A stretch of 64,000 nucleotides of DNA from the NCBI GenBank assembly GCA_033816765.1, contig CM066296.1:806001-870000 (forward strand). Direction: 5' to 3'. The stretch's first letter is position 1, and each line of letters starts with the position of its first letter. This DNA is from Nothopassalora personata. Taxonomy: Eukaryota; Ascomycota; Dothideomycetes; Mycosphaerellales; Mycosphaerellaceae. The notes beneath the pieces are model-generated. The model searched no databases. It saw only the letters and a program-made list of their open reading frames with translations, and was not told where the DNA came from. This document shows, in pieces, positions 42,601 through 51,910 of this stretch. Made by a program: the position numbers and the translations under genes.

Positions 42601-44856
42601 TTTTCCAATGGCTGGTTCGTTGTCGCTGTAGAAGCACACGAATCTGCGGCCAATGAAGTTGATGAAGCTCAACAGACTGTTGAAGCAGGCAAGGACTGAT
42701 TGCTGGTCTCGGTTCTTGACGGTGAACTGAAAGTGACCATGGGTATCCAGATCGTAGAAGTGGACCATGTACCGGTCTCCGTTGTAGGCGGGTGTGAACT
42801 CAGCCAGGTCCATGGCCATGTGGCCATAGGGAGTCATTGCCCGAATAGGCGCCACCCGATTGGTGACCTTGTGTGCCTTGGCAAGACCACATGCTCTGCA
42901 ATGTGCAGTGAGGGGTGCCTTGGGACTATCAGGTTTAATGATCACCCCCTCAACCCGATAGGGTAACTGGTTAATGCGGTCTGCACCAATATGGCCAAAG
43001 ATTTGATGCCACTGGCGCCCGGAGAGCTTGCGGTGTTTGATGGGGCTTCTGCTGGATGTAGCAGCGCCTTTAGTGCCCCCTGTGCTGTTCATTACTGCCA
43101 AAACGGTGCGGTCGCCGTTGGAGCCCTGAACAGGCGGTGTTTGCATGGTATCACCCTTGCCAATTGTGCTGATGAAGTGCGCTGTGCGGTGTTTCTCAGT
43201 AATCTTTGGCAGGATGCTCCCATCGGTGCTTGATGGCCATTGGTAGACCATGGGTGATTGTGGTGGTGTTACCACCTTGAAGAAGGGAATTGTACCTGTA
43301 GGTCTGTGCAGGTCCAATAACTTGGTGTCGTTGTGCCACATGGTATTGGTGCGGCCGTGCCACCAGAGCCCGGCTGCTTCCATACGGGTATGGGAGATGA
43401 CATTCACATGAAAACCTGGGCAGTAGGCTACATCCAACAAAGTGAATGGATAGCCCCCAATTGTCATGTGAACACGCCCCAATGCCGTGATTGGAAAGCT
43501 TGTTGTTCCAGCCTGGATCTGTGAGGTGGTGAGGCGCTCTGCAACGAAGTTAACCCCTTGCTGGTCATGGTGGTTGATCACATGAGTGTCTGAACAGTTG
43601 TCATACACCCAGCAATCACTGAAGTTGGCGCTCAATTTGCTGATTGAGCTCGAAAGGACAGTGAGGCCAGCAAACGCATCTGTTGCGCTTTTGCTTTCGG
43701 TTTCGGCTATGGCCGTGTCACGCTCTTCGTCTTTGCGTCCATTGCGATTTAGCACTCGAAGCAGTCGCTCACCATCATCACCTACGCAGTAGCTGATGAA
43801 GTGTTTCCAGTATTTCTTCCACTGCTCGGTGCGTTGGTGAACTGGTGGGCGCTTGCTAGGGTTAATCACATCACATGAGTAGAGGTTTTTGTGACACTTG
43901 TCTTGAGGCTCGCCGGTGATGTTCCAGCAGCCGCTGGGCTTGTCCTTTCTTTCGGCGTGGTTGTTGCCACGGGTCTTGTTGTTTTCACTACGGCTGCTGC
44001 CGCGTGTGTTGTTTTCACTGCGGCTGCTGCCACGAGTGTTGTTTCCTTCTTTTTGACCAGCACCCTCTGCTGGTGCCGTCGCGTCATCCTCTGCTGAGGG
44101 CTCTCCGGACAGGGTCGCGAAGACTGACCGTCCGTTGGTTGTCGCTGGAGCGGTGTCGCGTATCCACTCCAGGTATCGTTCAGTGAGCTTTTGCAAGCTC
44201 ATGTTGTCACGCTTCCACTCGTTGTACAGAGAGGCGCCGTAGGCAGGGGCCTGTCTTTGAATGGCGAGGAGGAAGTGTCTGTTGAGATCCTCGTACTCTG
44301 CGTGTTTGCACTTGACCATCTTAGTCTGAAGTACCAGCCAGTCTGAGCACCAGTCGTCGATCCTGCGAGCGCTGGCCTTTTGTAGCCTGGACAGCTCAAG
44401 TGTGAGCTGCCGCTTACGTAAGAGGTCGTCAGGGCCGTACTGGTCTTTGAGGGCCTGGTACTTGGATCTGAGAGTGGTCTTCCCATGCATCAGTTCTTGG
44501 CCTAGCTCTGTTGTTGTTCGAATGAGGTAGGTGATGAGCTTGGACCTGGCAGTAGCAAAGATGTCATACATCCGTTGCCTGCGGTCTGCGTCTGTTTGCT
44601 GTAACTTGATGAGCTCTCTGTTTGCTGTTGTGGCCTCTGCTGAAGTGTACTGTGATTGGATTTCCTCAAAAGTTAAGTGGACCGGCTCTGTTGGCTCGGT
44701 TACGTATTGGTGAGGATCCAGATACTTCCAGACATTGAGAGACTCTGCGTAGAGCTCAAGCTGACGATCGAATTTGTCCCATTGGTCATGACTCTTGAGT
44801 ACCACTGTGCCGTATGGCGTTCCAGCGATTGTGCCGGGTGTCTCGGTAGTGGCCAT
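39649..44856 (-). CDS. Copia-B gag-pol polyprotein, 1735 aa
   Basis: One open frame from ATG 44856. Gag covers about the first 330 residues and contains a tandem NNTRGSSRSE repeat before a Cys/His-containing segment (GCWNITGEPQDKCHKN). The protease region reads WVYDNCSDTHVIN near 419, where copia enzymes normally have a D-S/T-G triad, so the active site is atypical. The integrase has the zinc region QWHQIFGHIG...CRACGLAK and the triad Asp in AMDLAEF (about 680), Asp in FYSDNEPAIG (about 743) and Glu in DPAERAGG (about 780). RT contains WVYKYKLDEHG, FKARLCARGD and FFYVDDLVML (about 1384). RNase H has GASDASYGMN, SSTEAELLG and LYCDNTQT. The other catalytic residues are intact. It is diverged from Copia-A in every domain, so the two are different families. 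Confidence 0.95.
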   Translation of the reverse strand: MATTETPGTIAGTPYGTVVLKSHDQWDKFDRQLELYAESLNVWKYLDPHQYVTEPTEPVHLTFEEIQSQYTSAEATTANRELIKLQQTDADRRQRMYDIFATARSKLITYLIRTTTELGQELMHGKTTLRSKYQALKDQYGPDDLLRKRQLTLELSRLQKASARRIDDWCSDWLVLQTKMVKCKHAEYEDLNRHFLLAIQRQAPAYGASLYNEWKRDNMSLQKLTERYLEWIRDTAPATTNGRSVFATLSGEPSAEDDATAPAEGAGQKEGNNTRGSSRSENNTRGSSRSENNKTRGNNHAERKDKPSGCWNITGEPQDKCHKNLYSCDVINPSKRPPVHQRTEQWKKYWKHFISYCVGDDGERLLRVLNRNGRKDEERDTAIAETESKSATDAFAGLTVLSSSISKLSANFSDCWVYDNCSDTHVINHHDQQGVNFVAERLTTSQIQAGTTSFPITALGRVHMTIGGYPFTLLDVAYCPGFHVNVISHTRMEAAGLWWHGRTNTMWHNDTKLLDLHRPTGTIPFFKVVTPPQSPMVYQWPSSTDGSILPKITEKHRTAHFISTIGKGDTMQTPPVQGSNGDRTVLAVMNSTGGTKGAATSSRSPIKHRKLSGRQWHQIFGHIGADRINQLPYRVEGVIIKPDSPKAPLTAHCRACGLAKAHKVTNRVAPIRAMTPYGHMAMDLAEFTPAYNGDRYMVHFYDLDTHGHFQFTVKNRDQQSVLACFNSLLSFINFIGRRFVCFYSDNEPAIGKRFRSTINSNQIEWHNTADYSANQDPAERAGGVIITMSRTIRIHARLPEKLWNECTAAACYILWRSPIQSKGWKTPFELATGRVPNVGHMVVYGCLAYVYIHGTTQPGKTEKLKERALIGYLVGYDSTNIYRVWDPSKDRVMRVKDVLFDETTFYDPSILTAGYSTPVENIATAEPAEEPEQYYDLYVAHHEHDTLQAEGVEEQAQQQPLHQNPRQYHQNAHQLLLGQEPHWPEHRSSAAFNHLESGSSFEPPDWPLTNDAITPALSRDQVKSGVEPATNESTENSDYNNNAVNNSDASEQQYINTLQQQLMDALTEEDREEIMAEADASTTSDVAAAPPPSAIPFEELSQMDDFSADTNYTLTDTGKRLRTAYFHHALHNIMVANVVISQMAGIRPRPKHHDVVRTRRSSPTRRVNTITSMHRDDLPPEPLNYRAAMKHRFAQQWREAMAKEFAKAISTGTFKWATQQEKDHDAQQEEEGLQPPLPLKWVYKYKLDEHGMLKSFKARLCARGDLQGTHLDTYAATLPASMFRLCCAMAASFDLEAEQFDVVNAFLNSDLPYTMYLQPPPGIDRPADGHALKLVKALYGLKESPLLWYNSLTETLASLGMVPLSDSECIYFNNKVMFFFYVDDLVMLYHRKHKDHALSIKKRLLAKYEMHELGDLAWFLGIKVTRDRQKRLLWLSQEDYIEKLAAKFSISTSARKTTVPVDQHLDWTVPKGHVADPMKILAYQQRIGSLNFAATHTRPDIAFSLSMLSQYLTKPTDTHLKLADQCLRYLLETKNLCLVYGASKHITGLHSQPEHLGKNHEFFGASDASYGMNVDRTSSSGWIFMLFGGPVDYKASKQITVTKSSTEAELLGLSQAASELIQWERIFAEIHLEFNQRTYLYCDNTQTIRLVNQQGQKLDTKLRHVDIHHHWLRQRDQRGDIEIQYLNTNDMPADGLTKLLPKQKHQRFVQLLNMAEEGVDPRTPSLAPSANGSNA

Positions 44857-44933
44857 GACTGCTGATGGTGACCTTTGCTAATTGTGATTGGGCCCAGTGA
44901 AAGTTCCTGTAGGTTCACTGGTCCGTGGGGTGC

Positions 44934-45019
44934 ACCGTACCGCTGCACTGTTGTGCAGTAGTCCTTCTTTTGGTGCTGTTTTTTTTTGTACCGTACCGCT
45001 GCACTGCTGTGCAGTAGTC
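44934..45019 (-). repeat. Duplicated hairpin in the Copia-B leader
   Basis: A 30-bp unit occurs at 44934-44963 and 44990-45019 with one difference. Each copy contains a perfect 6-bp stem (CTGCAC/GTGCAG) with a 4-base loop. It lies between the primer site and gag, where packaging and dimerisation signals of LTR elements are usually found. Confidence 0.6.
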
Positions 45020-45126
45020 TGGTGTGTTTTTGGTGACGATGCAAACTCTGCTCCGGGGGTACCTGGGTCCCTTGTTCCTCACTCGTTGCTTCCTGTGTGT
45101 GTAGCGAATGTTAGTGAGTGCTTGTC

Positions 45127-45137
45127 GGGCTCATAAC
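45127..45137 (-). promoter_or_regulatory. Copia-B primer binding site
   Basis: GTTATGAGCCC on the minus strand directly follows the 5' LTR. It is complementary to GGGCTCATAAC in the anticodon region of initiator tRNA-Met, the internal priming mode known from copia. Confidence 0.75.
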
Positions 45138-45355
45138 TATCACGTTGTGACGGCTGTCTGCGTAATTATTGGTGTATAGGCTCATATGAAAGGAGGTGAC
45201 AAAAGCGAGTTGTGTATTGCATGTATCTCAGCTAGAATTGAAAGGGGCTGCTTGTGAAAAGGCTGCAGGTGACTAATCAATGTCACCTGATTCTTGGCGG
45301 CTGCTGCCTCAGGTTTGATTGGGCTGCAGCGCCGGTGCACGCTTGGATCGTGACA
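45138..45355 (-). repeat. Copia-B 5' LTR
   Basis: 218 bp, identical by eye to 38118-38335; right target copy TGTGT at 45356-45360. Confidence 0.92.
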
Positions 45356-45360
45356 TGTGT

Positions 45361-46678
45361 CGCCGCGTTATTGTGATAGGTGACTAGTGGCTATGTTAGT
45401 CAGGACTTGGCATACACACCCTATATTACACTGTTTCTGTAGCTAGATAGTCTTATACCTTGTGCAATTTATAAGGGTTACTAATCTACCCTATTGTTTT
45501 AATCTAGAAGCTAATACTCGTTAAAATATCCTATCTATAATAGGTTATAAGCCCGAGTACTCCTCTACCTATTGATTTTAAAACCTAAATTATTATCGAA
45601 GCTCTATTAAGGATTAGCTTACTTTACTAGTAGACCTAACCCTATATTTGTCTTATAGACAACTAATCGATTTAAGAACTACTATAGGATATCGGTACTA
45701 AGTATTATTACCGTAGTATAGTATCTAAAAGAGCTAGACTAGATATAGAGTTTAGAAACAAGACCTCTAGTAACCTATTAAGGTCTACTAAGGACAACTA
45801 GGTACTTAGGAAAGGCGTATACTTCTAGGTATAGAAATCTATACTAATTAGCGTACTACTAGAGAAGGATCTAGTTAGATATATTATCTATAACCTAGAC
45901 TAGGTTAATCTAAAGTATGAACTAAGAAGGGTAGCTTATATATAAACCTAGAGAGTAAGGTCTATATCTACTATAGGAACTATAGATATACCTATAGCCT
46001 AGAATAAAGCTTCCTAAGATATTACTAGAAGTATAGGATATATAGTTACCTATAAGCGCTAGAAGAAGAAGAATATATAAGACTATAGTATAATTATAGC
46101 TAGACTAGACTCTATATTAAGGCTAAACTTTAGAGATATAGATAAGTTAGCTAAGGAGTTATATAACTTAATTAAAGTAATATATAAGCCTATTATTATA
46201 ATCGATCTATATAATACTCTAAAAGTAGTTAGTTATATTAAACTAGATACTATAAGACCTAGTATATTAAAGTACTATAAAGACTTTTAAGTATAGGTAT
46301 ATAACTATAAGACTACAATAGAGTAGTTTATTAGATCTTCCCTAGTCGATAATAAGTCCCTACTTAAATCCTCCTTTACTCTCCTAGAAGGTATCTATAG
46401 ACTATACTTTATTAAAGTCCTAAACTATATTAAATAGCTTAGGATATAGAGACATAATAATCCTCTAGAATTAACTACCCTAGAGAGAATATTTATAACT
46501 CTTAGGAAGGAGTAAGTACCTACTACTTATAAGCTAAATAATAGTTTTGTTAGAGTATTCCTAAGTAAGGATAAAAATAAGTAGTATATATAGTACTTAT
46601 ATAAGTATACTAACGCGAACTACTATAAGTAGTATCCTAAGAAGAACCCTAGAAATAAGTCTAAGAAGGGTAGAGAGA
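45361..46678 (+). pseudogene. RIP-degraded retroelement gag remnant
   Basis: Strongly AT-rich and full of TAG, TATA and CTAG. From about 46110 the plus strand keeps one protein-like frame broken mainly by TAG/TAA, with YKPIIIIDLYNTLKVVSY, LKSSFTLLEGIYRLYFIK and a tail YLYKYTNANYYK...YPKKNP. The tail resembles a zinc knuckle whose Cys codons became Tyr codons. That substitution pattern is the RIP footprint. It is probably the gag end of an old retroelement, cut at 46678 by the inverted LTR. 45361-46110 shows no readable frame but the same base bias. Confidence 0.55.
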
Positions 46679-47038
46679 TGTTATGTCTCGTTCTAGGGCT
46701 AGTCTTAAAGGAGAGATAAGTTAAGTCACGTGGCGGTATTCTTTAGAGAGGCTAAAGCAAACTGAGCGAAGATGAATAATAGGAATAAGAGTTGTATTTC
46801 AATTAGTGAGATAGTAACATAAGTTGAACGCATTAGAACTATAAGGGTTTCTAGCGTTCCTAAATACAAAGGAGATTCGTAGATCTCGGTGATTAGTCTA
46901 ATCATTCTAAGCATAAGCAGTCTAATTAGTCTAAGCATAAGCAGTCTAATCGCTCTAAGTCTAAGCGCTTAGGTAGGATGAGTCACGTGTCCGTCTTATC
47001 GTTATAATTCTAGGGTCTATAGGAATCATTCCGTAACA
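46679..47038 (-). repeat. RIPped Ty3/gypsy LTR, inverted copy
   Basis: 360 bp. In reverse orientation it begins TGTTACGGAATGATTCC and ends CGAGACATAACA, matching 47302-47686 with RIP-type differences. It carries two copies of a 24-bp unit. The 5-bp flanks (AGAGA, CCATC) do not match, so it is not a clean solo LTR; it is more likely the end of a rearranged or truncated element. Confidence 0.75.
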
Positions 47039-47301
47039 CCATCCCCTTCTTAGCCTAGCTTCGTCCCGAAGCTTCTTAAGCCGTTATCATTTCTCGTAGT
47101 AATAATTAACTATGTCTTCTTCCTCCTACAAACGCCGTTAACGACTTACTTAGGATACCGAAATTTCTAGTATTAAAATGGCTCTATACACGAATTATTA
47201 GAAGTCTCGATCCTCGGGCGTAGTAGTAAAGTGTATCGTAGGTTCTCGGTCTAGAAAGTGTTCGGCCTATATTCGAAAAGGCTGTAAGGATTACAATGTA
47301 C
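47039..47301. other. Spacer between inverted LTRs with a Cys/Arg-rich fragment
   Basis: Between the two opposed LTRs. A plus-frame stretch reads SSGVVVKCIVGSRSRKCSAY, reminiscent of short Cys/Arg-rich peptides that accompany some fungal transposons, but it is broken and RIPped. No gene is called. Confidence 0.35.
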
Positions 47302-47686
47302 TATTACGGAATGATTCCTAGGGACCCTAGAATTATAACGATAAGATAAACACGTAACTTATCCTACCTAAGCGCTTAGACTTAGAGCGATTAGACTGCT
47401 TATGCTTAGACTAATTAGACTGCTTATGCTTAGACTAATTAGACTGCTTATGCTTAGACTAATTAGACTAATTACCGAGATCTACGAATCTCCTTTGTAT
47501 TTAGGAACGCTAGAAACCATTATAGTTCTAATGCGTTCAACTTATGTTACTATCTTACTAATTGGAATACAACTCTTATTCCTATCATTTATCTTCGCTT
47601 AGCTTGCTTTAGCCTCTCTAAAGAATACCGCTACGTGACTTAACTTATCTCTCCTCTAAGACTAGCCCTAGAACGAGACAATAACA
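47302..47686 (+). repeat. RIPped Ty3/gypsy 5' LTR
   Basis: 385 bp, starting TATTACGGAATG (RIPped TGTTAC) and ending GACAATAACA. It includes three exact tandem copies of a 24-bp unit (47393-47416, 47417-47440, 47441-47464). It precedes the gypsy internal region in the same orientation. Confidence 0.75.
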
Positions 47687-50600
47687 CTTTAAACGCCCTT
47701 AGGATAAGCGCTACTTAAGCAGCTAGTAGGGGAACACCCGCCCCTAGCGAAGTAGGAAGCATCCGCCGTGCGCTACTACAATAGACTACTACGAAGGACG
47801 ATAAGTCTAATAATAATGACGAGCCTACTCTAAGGAAGAACGACGTTAAGGCTACTAAGCTAGACCTCTTCTATAGAGATAGAGCTAAGTTCGACGACTA
47901 GGTCAATTAGATAGATATGTATCTTATGTTTAACCTAGTCGATGCTAACAAAAGAACTATCTTCGCTATTACGTACCTTCGCGGAAGTGCGTAGAACTAG
48001 ATTAAACCTTACCTTAAGGAATACCTTAAAGGTATAGGACGATTAGACCCCACCGGAATGTTTAGGAGCTACACTCTCTTTAAAGAAAAGATGAAATTAA
48101 TCTTTAGAACCTCGAACGAAGTTTAACAGGCTATACGAATTATTTAACACCTAAAGCAGAAGACGTCTACTTTAGAGTATGCCGCCAAATTCGAAGAATA
48201 CGGACAAATTACCGGATAGGACTAGACGGCGTTAATAACTATGTTCCGACGTAGACTTAAGGACTCCGTTAAGGACGAGTTAATAAGACACGGGGGACAG
48301 ATTACTAACCTTGAAGAGCTAATAAAGGCGTCGATTAACATCGATAACTAGCTCTAGGAACGATACTAGGAAAAGAAACACGACTCTAAAGTAGGAGGTA
48401 TAGTAGGATACGCTCCGGATCGTAGACCCTTAGGAGGATACGTTACGAAGGGAGAATTCTTACGACAAAGCTAGCCCTACTATAGACCACAGCTAATAGA
48501 ACTAGACGTTACTTAACGAGGACGGAGGATCGATAAGAGTAGGGGCTACGGAAAGCCCTTTAAAGGAAAAGGAAAACTTATATACTATACCTATAGTAAG
48601 GAAGGCTATATAGCGCGGGATTACCGCGGTAAAAATATAGTACGCCGCGAGTAGTTTAATATAATATAACTAAAGGTAGGTAAATCTAGGAGTAGTGTTA
48701 GACCACGACAATTTAACTATACCTAGAGAGTAGAGGAGAAGGATAGTAACCGGGTTGCGACGCCTCTCCTAGACCCCTTATAAGGACGAGGAGGATACTA
48801 TATTCAACAATATACACTACTACCAAATAACTAATAATTAAAGACTATTAGATTATTTAGCATAATAGTACGAGGAGTTAACTATAAAGTTAAGAAGGAA
48901 TCTCCACACGGTTACGGAAGCCTTTACTAGCGATTCTATTACTAGGACTCGTGTTAAACCTACTACAACGCTAAGTTAGGCGCAGGGTACTAGCTACGAC
49001 AACTAGTAGGAACCCTAGGAGCTTAACACGGACAAAACAAGCTCTAAGAAGTAGATATAGACGAATCTTACTTCGATAACGACAATAAAGAAAACTAGGA
49101 TCTAGAATAGAACGGACGCTGGTTACTAGTACTAGAATAACAAACAAAAGAACTAGATACTATCGAAGAAGATTACGTACCGGAGGAGTTAAGCGAGGAC
49201 TTATCCGAAGAAGAAGAGAGCGATACCGACGACGAAAACGAAGTATACACATTTACGGTAGATACGCTAAAGAAACTCTATAAGTTAATTATCTACCTCT
49301 AACGAAGGCACGAAGAATTCCTACTAAAGTTCTTAGGGAAACGATACCTAAACCCTAACGAATTCGATAAGACACTCGACATAATAAGGGGCATAGTATA
49401 GGGCTACCTAACTATAAACAATACTAAGAACTTAGCTAAAGCGGTTATCGAACGACTACCTATAGGAAGCCAAATAACGGACACCGGATATCTAATACCG
49501 GCAGGAACTTTCGTCTTAAACGAACTACAAACAGTAGTACAGTATGTACGGGCTCTCTACTTAGAATCGTAGAAGATCTAGGAACGTAATAGACTACAAG
49601 TGTAGACATAGGGTAACGGGCTATAGGTTCTAGCCGAAGCCTCTAGGCACGAAGCATAGCGAACTACATACTATTCGGGAAAAGGATTAGCTGACTAGGA
49701 ATAAGCGACTAAAGGGAGTTGTACAACACTTAGGCTTACGTATCGACATTAAACATAGTTTTCTAGATATAAGTAATCGTTAACGGACATAAGACTAGTG
49801 TTATAATTAACTTAGGAGTAGCGGGGAATTTTATCTCCGAGTCTTTTATAAGAAGAAACGGGTTCGCTACCCTAAAGAAGAAATAGGGTTACGAGTTAAT
49901 CGCGGTAAACGGATTATCGTTACCTAGCGTAGAATAGGAGACGACACCATTGCTACTAGCTATCTAACAGTACTACGAGAATATTACCTTAGATGTTACT
50001 AATATAGCCAGTTATAATATAGTATTAGGTATGCCTTAGTTAAGAAAGCACAATCTAGTAATCGACTAGAGAAGAGGAGTACTTACATTTAGGGAATACG
50101 ACTACGTTATCGACATTTAGCCTACGTATCGACAGCGGACGATAGTAGATAAGGTAAGGAAACAGCTTAACGCATTCGAGCTTACGCCGACTAGAAGGAT
50201 AGAAGAACCACCTTCGACCGGGATAGACACTAGCGTAGGGCCGCCGGGTTACGAAGTCACTAGAAGTAATAGAAGTAACGTACTATCGAAGAATACTAAC
50301 ATCTTAGAGTTAAGTATTCCTAAGGAGTATCGCAAGTAGTCGCGACTCTTTAAAGAGGAGAGAGGTAAAACCGCCTTACCTAAGTACCGCCTATAGGATT
50401 ATAAGATTAACATTTAGCTAGGGAAAGAGCCTCTATAGGGACCCCTATATTAAATGTCTAAGAAAGAGCTATAGACCCTACGAGAATAGCTAAAGGAGAA
50501 GCTAGCTAAAGGATAGATAAGAAGATCTACCTTAAGTGTAGGAACTCTATGCATGTTCGTTCTAAAAGCAAACGGGAAGTTACGACTCGTATAAGACTAT

Positions 50601-51318
50601 AGGAAGTTAAACGAGATCATAATTAAGAACCGATACCCGCTACCTAACATCGAAGAAGTATAGGATAGATTAACCGAATTAGACTAGTACACGAAGATTA
50701 ACCTACGAGATGCCTTCTATACTATACAAATAGTAGAAGGAGAAGAATAGAAAACCGCTTTTAGAACAAGATACGGACTCTACGAATTCTTAGTTATGCT
50801 AATAGGATTAACTAACGCACCCGCATCCTAACAGGACCTTATTAACGAAACACTTAGAGACCTACTCGACGTATACGTTATCGCCTACATGGACGATATA
50901 CTAGTCTATACGAAAGGATCCCTACAGGAGCACATAAGACAAGTCTAGGACGTCTTCGAACGACTTACACGTTTAGGATTTAAGACAGCACCTAAGAAAT
51001 GCGAATTCTATAAGAAAGAAGTTAAATTCTTAGGCTTTATTATTAGCACTATAGGGATAACGATCGACCCTACAAAGACATAGTCAATTAGAGAATAGCT
51101 AGAACTAAAACAGTTAAGGACGTATAATCATTCCTTAGACTAGCGAACTACAACCGGAAATTCATTAAGGACTACGCGAAAACAGCGGCACTAATAACGA
51201 TACTTACGAGAAAAGACGTTACCTAGAAATAGGGAAAGGAATAGATTAAAGCGTTTAAGAAACTTAAGGAACAATGCGCTTTAGCCCCTACGCTTCGACT
51301 ATTTGATAGTATTGACGA
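47687..51318 (+). pseudogene. RIP-inactivated Ty3/gypsy gag-pol (truncated)
   Basis: The plus strand keeps long collinear frames in which TAG or TAA replaces Trp and Gln codons. Gag: TKLDLFYRDRAKFDD then TAG, RTIFAITYLRGSA, SLEYAAKFEEYGQ-like text, FRRRLKDSVKDELIRHGGQ, and a zinc knuckle at about 48581-48635 with Cys and His turned to Tyr. Protease-like text lies around 49800-50040 (ASYNIVLGMP). RT: GKLRLV, NRYPLPNIEEV, INLRDAFYTIQIVEGEE, IAYMDDILVYTKGSL (YMDD at 50886-50897) and KCEFYKKEVKFLGF. The text stops near 51318 inside the RNase H start (RKDVTWK, ALAPTLRLFDS); integrase is missing. Known RIP chemistry (C to T at CpA, both strands) explains the TGG-to-TAG and CAG-to-TAG pattern. It is dead, and it was probably cut by insertion of Gypsy-B. 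Confidence 0.85.
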
Positions 51319-51910
51319 CTAATGGGTTGTGTTGACCTTGGGTTTGGGTTTGGGAAGGGGTCCCTTGGGTCCAACTTGCCCAAATTCATTTAGGTTTGAT
51401 TGGACATTTGGGCAAGCCAGCAGGACCTGGTATGGCCACTGAGATATATACTGCGCAGTTGAGTATTGTAAGCGTGGCATCAAGGCAACAATTCAATTCA
51501 TACCTCTCGAGTAGAGGGTATAGGGGTTTAGGGTCCGCCAATCCTCTTGTTTTATCTGGCTACTGCGCTGCTCGTCACGTGACCTGATTTCCCGGTCCCA
51601 GGACCGGCAAATACCCCTGCTTACGCAAGCACCGCTCCATACCACCACAACTCGGACAGGCCTACATAGGGTGGTTGGTAGACATTATTTTGGTGGTCAA
51701 TGAGGGGGGGTTATCAAGTGTACACCCGGTGGCGTATCAGCATCCAGTTTATAAGGTCAAAATCACGGTTCAAGGTCCAAGGTTCACGGTCAAGGTCGAC
51801 TAAGGTCGAAAAACATTCAAGGTCCAAGGTATTCAGCAACAATCACGGTCACAAGGTCCTGTCAAGCAACAACTAGTATCAGCACATTCTGAAGCAAGCA
51901 CCACGCAACA
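51319..51910 (+). other. Gypsy-B 5' region / leader
   Basis: Contains an 11-bp stem pair CTTGCCCAAAT/ATTTGGGCAAG near 51372-51415, a CACGTG box at 51576-51583, the GGTCC palindrome (51587-51612), and from 51757 a run of AAGGTC and CACGGT hexamers. Bases from 51651 on recur identically at 61683. It may include the 5' LTR, whose limits I cannot set. Confidence 0.5.

Larger units (their letters stand above)
38118..45355 (-). mobile_element. Copia-B: intact Ty1/copia LTR retrotransposon
   Basis: A complete 7238-bp element on the minus strand. The LTRs of 218 bp (38118-38335 and 45138-45355) are identical by eye and start TGTCACG in element orientation. The target duplication is TGTGT (38113-38117, 45356-45360). 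A tRNA-iMet half-molecule primer site abuts the 5' LTR, a 1735-aa gag-pol frame is open, and a GGGGGTG polypurine tract abuts the 3' LTR. A 1.3-kb region between the pol stop and the 3' LTR is unusually long. Identical LTRs and an open frame indicate a recent, possibly active copy. Its right flank is RIP-degraded DNA, while the element itself shows no RIP. Confidence 0.93.

Noticed and set aside
46679..47038. Inverted LTR as a solo LTR
   Set aside because: A solo LTR should have a matching 5-bp duplication; the flanks AGAGA and CCATC differ.
51335..51360. GGGTTTGGGTTTGGG taken as telomere-like repeat
   Set aside because: Fungal telomeres are TTAGGG arrays. This is a short G/T run at the start of the Gypsy-B leader in the middle of the window.
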